Source of the DNA: Psococerastis gibbosa
Taxonomy: Eukaryota > Arthropoda > Insecta > Psocodea > Psocidae
Assembly (NCBI GenBank): GCA_963971405.1
Contig: OZ020492.1
Location: 15,984,151 to 16,048,150 of the forward strand
Length of the DNA: 64,000 nt
Direction of reading: 5' to 3'
Under the pieces are notes generated by a model. That model did not search any database and had not been told where the DNA came from. It saw only the letters and a program-made list of their open reading frames with translations. The translations under genes and the position numbers were made by a program. Below, piece by piece: positions 57,684 to 64,000 of this stretch (position 1 is its first letter; the number at the start of each line of letters is the position of its first letter).

Positions 57684-58532
57684 CAGTGGTTCTCTTTTTT
57701 GAAGGCGGTGCCCTTTTTTACAGGAATTTAGTAAGCGGTGCCCAGCATGGCCCGAATGCATATATTCTTCGTCGTACATGTAGGTCTACATACGAACAAA
57801 TCCTACCGACCCTACCTTTTTGAACCTATCCTAAATACTTGTAACACCTCGATATCATGAACTTGGGCTTAAATAATAATGAAAATAACAACAAATCGTC
57901 TATATTCAACAGCGTAGATAGCGCCAATGGCCCTTTCTTACACTAAACTGCATTTGCAAGTTGGAAAGTATAATTATTTCTATTCTCACAAAACTATATT
58001 GTCACAAAACCATTTAATTTTATCAAATTTTAATGGGATTTACGAGCCTCATGGACGTACGCAGCTTTTAAATTAATGTTCTTAGTGTCCTTAGCGCAGG
58101 AGCCAGAAGGTTCGGGAGATATGAAGGGGGTCTCCCACGGCGGAGAAGTTTGGTGAAAACAGACCTGAAATAAATTAGTCAGATTTTAAGCATTTTGATA
58201 GCAGCAATAACATCATTTTACAGGCAAATACTATAATTGCGAACGAGGGGGGGGGGGGGGGGGGGTCGCCCGCGGGTGATTTTTTTTGTAAAATAGGGCT
58301 GTGATATTGGGTTTTTACGCATTTTGAGTGCAGTAACACTTTGATTTTAGAGGCAAAGATTAAGGGAAAAAGAAAATACTTTTATATTTTTAAATTATCG
58401 ATTATTAATGTTTCACCTATTCTAAATTCTAACATTGGAATTAAATTTATCTCATGGCGCCGCGGTGCCCCTAGCAAGTTGTCGCGGTGCCTTATAGTTA
58501 GGGCACAGCGGTGTACAGTTTGGGAACTACTG
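57684..58532. mobile_element. hAT-like non-autonomous element with inner repeat
   Basis: CAGTGGTTCTCTTTT on the left and GTTTGGGAACTACTG on the right are inverse, as in Charlie-type hATs. The repeated words GGCGGTGCCC and GCGGTGCC lie near the ends. The flanks CAGTATAT and GCATATAT match only partly. The 58050-58330 part is the repeat also seen at 12660, with an 18-base G run at 58248. Confidence 0.6.
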
Positions 58533-59457
58533 GCATATATCAATGAAAATGCTAACATCAAATATTGAACAAAATAATTGTGTAAGCAATTTATGCAGTT
58601 ATACACAATAGCCACCTTATTAACTTTATGAAACTTAATGTCACTCGTTTTATTTTGAAATACGTTGGGTCCCATCTGAGGACTTGTTAATGTTTCGCTC
58701 ATCACTTACCCGTTAATGTTAACCTGTATATATTTTGTCCATTCACTCTCTCGCGGGCAAGGTGGGGGCTTGGCTGTTAGAATTCCAATCTGGCCCCAAA
58801 TTTTTCATATCTTCATTTCCCTAAATAACTTGTTCGTATGTTCGTAAGCTATCGCCCGAACAGGTAGTATTAATTTCTTCAACATTGAGGAAAACAATCA
58901 TGTCCTGGTCGCTTCCGGTGATTCCTGCAAGCAACAGAAAAATAAATTAGGTATACCGAGCAGTTTTATTTAATAATTTTTGTACAATAATGTGTTTGAT
59001 AATAATTATGGTTACAGTAATCAAATTAATTAATGACGGTATTTACAATTAACACGACCCCCCCCCCCCACCTTAATGATTTGACGAGTTAACACTAGAT
59101 AGAATTATTGGGTTTCTTTGATGAATTTGCCCAAATTTGGTGTTCATTAAAAAAGAATTTTTTGATGAAATTATGGATAATTCATATGACATAGCCTACC
59201 CTGGCTTGCTGTCACTGTGTATTATCATTACGTATTATTACATTGATCTGCTCGTCTATGTACAATAATATCGTGATTCAGTGATTTAAGGATATAGGGA
59301 ATTGAGGCAACCGAACTTTATCTCAAATGCAATATTATTTACCATGGAACTACTCATATTATGCATTACATTTACGGTACCAACAGTATACTAATTGATG
59401 TATAGGAAAGAATGTACGGGTTCAATCGAACTCGTTCTAAGTGTAGAATGAAAAAAT
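58533..59457. other. Intergenic, no gene seen
   Basis: AT-rich, with a C run at 59060. No supported gene. Confidence 0.45.
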
Positions 59458-59545
59458 TGCCCTAAAGGGACTCGAACTGCCCTTCTGGTAGGCAACCATG
59501 CGGCATGCGTATATTACGAATGAACTAATCGGTCAGTCGACCCCA
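59458..59545 (-). other. tRNA-like sequence (SINE head or tRNA pseudogene)
   Basis: On the minus strand ACCGATTAGTTCATTCG resembles an A box, and GCAGTTCGAGTCCCTTTAGG holds a good B box. The T stem and acceptor stem do not pair properly, so a functional tRNA is unlikely. Confidence 0.4.
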
Positions 59546-59796
59546 TGTTTACTGTTTGGTCACGACGGTCAAATATTGCAAACAGGCTTTTCTGGTGAAA
59601 AACCTACAAACTAGAAAAAAGTTCGGACGTCCCGCTGGTGTCAGCCCATTGTGCAATTCGTCAGGGTCCAACTCGTCACATCTTTACCAGGGACGGTCTA
59701 AATACCCTCACTATGCAATACTCTCAATTTCTTCCTGCCCCTTCAATTGGCTGTCTACTTTAATAATGGCCAGTGGTATATACTGTATATATTTTA

Positions 59797-60805
59797 TTGC
59801 TTTCCAATTTATACGTAGTAAAAGGAAAGCTTTGTGATGGTCGAAATTTTTGATTCCGAGATTTCACCGGATTTACACGTTTTCAGGTCCCAGCAGCCTG
59901 ATCGGGGCGTTTATAAGACCGGTATTTATTTAATCCACTGGTAAACAAGATAATTTCATAATGGAAAGTGCTATTCAAAATTTGTTTGTTTACAGTTATA
60001 ATCCTAGGGTATTTATTTAACCCCGGTGTTATAAACGCCTCGATCAGACTGCAGGAATCCAAAAGTGGTTTTTACGAAATGTCTGTCTGTCTGTCTGCCT
60101 GTGCATCGATTTTCGGGCAAACTAAGCGGTCGATTTTGATGAAATTTAGCATGCAGGTTTACAAAAATCATACCTCGGGATCGTTTTATTTTTATTTTGG
60201 GCCAATTCAATTTTGGGGGGTTTTATTCACAAAAAACATCTAAAAAAATTATTTCTCAAAAACGGCTCCAACTATTTCTTTTAAATTCTCATATATTGTA
60301 GTTGTTGTTAATGCTGACAAATTGCGGGGGGTCGCTTGCCCCTTGATAGTTTGCTTCTGGGGGTAAAAAAATAAAAATAACTAAATTTTAATGAAAAATG
60401 ACTAAAAAATAATTTTTCTGCGAAACCTTTCAATGGATGATTTCTACCTTCAGGCATGTTTTAGGTGTTAAATTGAGTAACTAAACCGGATTGGTTGCTC
60501 TTCTCAAAAAAATATTTGATATTGCACAAAAAATTATTTTTTGAAAAAATGATAGAAAATTCGCGCTCAAATGCCTTGTGTGTCCTGCCATTTTTGCTGT
60601 GTCGTAATTAATGTGTTGGTCTGACCTATCTAGAATTTATCTCACTTCCAGTGACGTCAGGTGGACAACCCCCCCCCCCCCCCGAGATATCGGAAATTTA
60701 ACAACTGGAAAATCATTTATGCTTACCATGAAATTACTCATATTCCCTATCTACTAATGTTGATAAATTGGAAAGCATGTTCGAGTAAACTCGGACCGGT
60801 TCTTT
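59797..60805 (+). repeat. GCTTTCC-family repeat, copy 5, with nested MITE
   Basis: Counterpart of 50828-51822, with both ends intact. The CAG-flanked MITE is at 59894-60051. Confidence 0.8.
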
Positions 60806-60946
60806 TATTTGACCTAGCATTGTACTTCGGCTCAGCATAGGCTTTCCAACAATAGCTTATTTTAGAATTGCAGGTGATTTAGTTAGACTTAATGGATCTA
60901 CTGTAAAATACTAAATCTACCTATTATTATTTTGAAGCCGTATATG

Positions 60947-61407
60947 TGTGCCGTATGCACACAATACACGCGCCAACCAAGGAGACACAACCCCCGTTCA
61001 TAAGGGGCAATTCAGGTATCTGCACATCGGACTCCACAACTCGCGAAATAATAATATCCAGACGAGAATGTATTTATCCAACACAACACAACAAAACGGA
61101 TTAAATATACAAAATAGATTACTACGAGAAACTAACGTTAAGATTGACCGAATTGCACTGACCCTGCAGACCCTCTCTCAGCGTTTATAAAAGCCCGTAG
61201 AAAAATCTGGAAGCAACTGGATTTTGCAGGAAATATCATTTCTTCGCTAGAACAGGATGGAGACTTCCATGTCCATAAGCTAAGTACAGAGGACTGTTCT
61301 AGAGGGGTCGCGAGTTGTGGAGTCCTATGTGCAGATACCTGAGTTGCCCCTTATGAACGGGGGTTGTGTCTCCTTGGTTGGCGCGTGTATTGTGTGCATA
61401 CGGCACA
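60947..61407. mobile_element. 461-bp inverted-repeat element, no target duplication
   Basis: TGTGCCGTATGCACACAATA begins and its inverse TATTGTGTGCATACGGCACA ends the element. The arms are ~100 bp with about two mismatches. The duplicate locus reads TATATG|AGAGCTTC at 51901-51914. Here TATATG precedes and AGAGCTTC follows the element, so the two halves of the empty site meet exactly without any duplicated bases. The interior has no transposase. Confidence 0.8.
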
Positions 61408-61599
61408 AGAGCTTCTTCAAATTCAAATTGGAATAATGCTAAGGCGGCTTTCCACTGGTCAATTATACTTCAAATTTGATTCTGTCATTGACGGAAAATC
61501 TTCAATGATGCTTTATTTATTTTTACACCCCATTCCACTGGTTTTCAACAATTGATCATTTTTGTTTTCAATTTTTTCCAAATTTGTAAGTTTGCCCGC

Positions 61600-62190
61600 A
61601 GTCTTTCTCAAAAAACTAAAAAAAAACGTTTAAAAAAATTATTTCTCAAAAGCGGCTCCAACGATTTCTTTTAAATTCATATATATTGTAGTCAATATTA
61701 ATGTTAATAAAATGTGGGAGGTCGCTTGCCGCAAGATAGTTTGGTTCTGGGGGTAAAAAATATAAAAAAAAATTAAGGAAAAATGACTATAACAAATAAT
61801 TTTCGATGATTTCTACTTTCAGACATGTTTAAGGTGTTAAATTGAATAACGAAACCGGACAGGTTGCTTTCCCAAAAAAATATTTATTTTTGTGCAAAAA
61901 ATTATTTTTTTAAAAGATAATAGAAAAAAACGGTCACGAGGAATGATTTTTGTGAACCTACATGCTAAATTTCTTTTAAATTAACCGAGTAGTTTGCCCA
62001 GAAATCGATGAACAGAAAGAGTGGCAGACAGGCGGACAGAGCGATAGACAGACATTTTGTAATAACCACTTTTTTGGGTTCCTGGGACCTCAAAACGTGT
62101 AAATCTGTTGAAATCTCGGAATCGAAAATTTCGACCATGACAAAGCTTTCCTTATATAGGTACTACGTATAAATTGGAGAGCAATAAATA
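61600..62190. repeat. GCTTTCC-family pieces in opposite orientations
   Basis: Plus-strand fragment 61600-61910 (AAAAGCGGCTCCAACGATTT). It is joined to a minus-strand piece 61928-62190 that ends at the family 5' hairpin (GTACTACGTATAAATTGGAG). Confidence 0.6.
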
Positions 62191-62204
62191 AAGACGTTTG
62201 TTGT

Positions 62205-62345
62205 TGTTTCTATGACTAAACCAACCTAGCGGAGTTAGGGCTATAAAGCCCTCTCTTACACTCAACTAGGACAGCCCGGGACCGCCTGCTTCACATGCTC
62301 TCCGAAGCATGGCCATCCACTCATTACATCACCTTTCAGTTACCA
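62205..62345 (-). mobile_element. SINE body, reversed copy 4
   Basis: The minus strand reads GGCCATGCTTCGGAGAGC, GAAGCAGGCGGTCCCGGG, CTAGTTGAGTGTAAGAGAGG, GGCTTTATAGCCCTAACTCC and GGTTGGTTTAGTCATAGAAA with an AACAACAAAC tail. It is the best preserved 3' end of the family. It is absent from segment copy A. Confidence 0.65.
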
Positions 62346-62439
62346 ACAGATTTTTAGCAATTATGAGTTAAACCAAAAAATATATATATACAAATATACA
62401 ACCAAATAATTCTATTGTAAGTAATGACAATTAAAAAAA

Positions 62440-63447
62440 AACCGGTCTGAGATTACTCGAACATGCTTTCCCATTTATCAACTAATTTCATGGTAAATAA
62501 TTTTCTTTTGGTTTAATTTCGCATATCTCGGGGGGGGGGGGGGGTTCACCTGACGTCACTGGAGGTGAGGTAACCTCAATAAATTTAGAAATCTATAAAA
62601 CTCCATTCTATCTAGTGTACGCTGTAACCATTTGGGAAGGGCAATCGCCTAGGATATCACCTATCCCAAAGCACTGAATTAATCGATGGCATTGCATATT
62701 CTAGACCGGTCAGACAACACATTACCCCACAGGAATAATGGCAGGGCACGCAATGCATTTGACCGTGAATTTTCTATCATTTTTTTCAAAAAAACAAGCA
62801 ACAATCAAGGGGCAAGCGACCCCCCGCATTTTGTTTACATTAATAACGACTACAATTTTATTAACATTAATAAGGGCTACAATATATGTGAACTTAAAAG
62901 AAATCGTTGGAGCCGTTTTTGAGAAATAATTTTTTTAGACTTTTTTTTGGAGTTTTTTGAGAATAAAATCCCCCCAAATTGAGTTAGCCCAAAATAAAAA
63001 AAATCGTCCCGAGGTGTGATATTTAATTATTAAAAAATTATTAAAAAATTATTAAAAAATAATTTTTCTGCGAAACCTTTCTATCGATTATTTCTACCTT
63101 CCAGCATGTTTTCGGTGTTAAATTGATTAACGAAACCGGACAGGTTGCTTTCCCAAAAAACCATTTGGTTTTGAGCAAAAATTTTGTTTTTTGAAAAAAT
63201 GATAGAAAATTTACGCTTGAATGCATTGCGTGCCCTGCCATTATTGCTGTGTGGTATTGTGTTTGTCTGACCTATCTAGAATTTAACTCATCTCCAGTGA
63301 CATCAGGTGCTACAACCCCCCCCCCCCCCCGAAATATCGGAAATGTAACTATAGGAAAATTATTTACCATGAAATTATTCATTTTCTCTATCTGCTAATT
63401 TTAATAAATTGGAAAGCATGTTCGAATAAACTCGGACCGGTTCTTAA
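62440..63447. repeat. GCTTTCC-family composite (minus, minus, plus)
   Basis: A reversed 3' end (62440-62590, ACTCGAACATGCTTTCCCAT) is followed by a reversed middle (62675-63025). A plus-strand 3' half (63030-63447) ends CTCGGACCGGTTCTT. It corresponds to 52380-53617 of segment A, but the copy B version has lost the 5' half of the plus copy. Confidence 0.6.
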
Positions 63448-63861
63448 AGATGTAAAGAAAAAAACACACACAGTAATGCACGAATTGGACTTATAATTAT
63501 CTTGAAACATTTAAGTATAAATGAACGAGGCCCGTGAACTGCTCAGTGCTTTCTAAATGAGTAAATGCTGTACCTGGCCCTGTTCTGAAACAGGGATAAG
63601 GAAGTGTACAATGTGACTTGCAACCCCTAGCTGGACCCAGGTATGAAGCTCCGCGGGTGGTGCTTGCGTTGAGCAACAGTTCGCTGCCAAGTATCATCTT
63701 AGTTCGCGTTTCTATAGAATGGAATCGTAAATGCAGGGGCCTTTCTATAGTGTTATATATTCAATGCTAATACCTACTGTACTCTACATCTGCAACAGTG
63801 AAGGAAAGCCAATGGAGCTGCTTCTTTTGGGAGGGCCCCCGCAGAGAACTGTGCCTAGGGG

Positions 63862-64000
63862 CAGTGCCGGGCCGAGGTACTTTAGCGCTGGGGGCAAGTT
63901 GAAGAATTTGCGCCCTCGAATATATTCGCCTTCTTTTAATGCCTCTTGCCAGGAGGATCAGTTCGAGCCAAGGCCGTAACTAGGAATTTTTGCCATTTTG
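63862..64000 (+). mobile_element. hAT-type MITE head(s), cut by the window end
   Basis: CAGTGCCGGGCCGAGG begins a CAGTGCCGG-subfamily copy. At 63970 a second hAT-like tip, AAGGCCGTAACTAGG, starts. The right ends lie outside the window. Confidence 0.45.

Larger units (their letters stand above)
59559..63767 (+). repeat. Segmental duplication, copy B
   Basis: Direct copy of 50582-53884, longer because of the 461-bp element at 60947-61407 and extra repeat material between about 61780 and 62650, including a reversed SINE. Borders match near 59559 and 63767 (GTTATATATTCAATG). The two starts lie ~8.98 kb apart. Confidence 0.85.

Noticed and set aside
59458-59545. Functional tRNA gene on the minus strand
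   Set aside because: The B box is good, but the stems do not pair in a cloverleaf; kept only as a tRNA-like sequence.

Overview
The window looks like AT-rich, repeat-dense nuclear DNA of an invertebrate animal. It contains intron-bearing genes with GT-AG splice sites, several kinds of LINE, a tRNA-derived SINE, a Ty1/copia fossil, a Penelope-type GIY-YIG fragment, many hAT-type MITEs with 8-bp target duplications, a satellite array, and dozens of long G or C homopolymers. I cannot name the species; an arthropod or another marine invertebrate is only a guess. No bacterial, organellar or CRISPR features are present.

Two host genes can be supported. (1) Plus strand, 22588-28795: a three-exon gene with two phase-0 GT-AG introns, predicted to encode 987 residues. 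Exon 1 carries six ~90-residue acidic/serine-rich repeats, each with a P-I-L-S-[LM]-D-D core; exon 2 is helical and basic; exon 3 ends in a long Glu/Asp tail. I recognise no known family, and it is the best candidate for something undescribed. (2) Minus strand, about 44230 down to 36979: a C2H2 zinc-finger gene. One finger exon is split by an old Ty1/copia insertion flanked by the 5-bp duplication GTTGA, and two further exons (38301-38140 and 37281-36979) join in phase.

Layout. 1-17.5 kb: intergenic DNA with hAT MITEs, a foldback MITE family (GGC...GCC ends, 3-bp target duplication) and LINE relics, one of which (about 7.56-10.26 kb) took two of those MITEs. 17.7-22.2 kb: foldback elements, a LINE endonuclease relic and a 1.9-kb inverted repeat. 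22.3-28.8 kb: the repeat-protein gene. 29.1-32.15 kb: a ~339-bp satellite array directly behind it. 33-36 kb: dispersed repeats. 37-44.2 kb: the zinc-finger gene with its nest of insertions (copia in the exon, a LINE and a hAT MITE inside the copia). 44.5-46 kb: a GC-richer block of unknown nature. 47.1-48.1 kb: a Penelope-like fossil. 50.6-63.8 kb: a direct segmental duplication (50.58-53.88 kb and 59.56-63.77 kb). One duplicate carries a 461-bp inverted-repeat element that the other lacks, giving an internal empty-site comparison.

A ~0.88-kb unclassified repeat (called here the GCTTTCC family) recurs at least eight times and forms most of the duplicated segments. Most of the window is therefore mobile-element debris, and the two genes are not obviously related in function.
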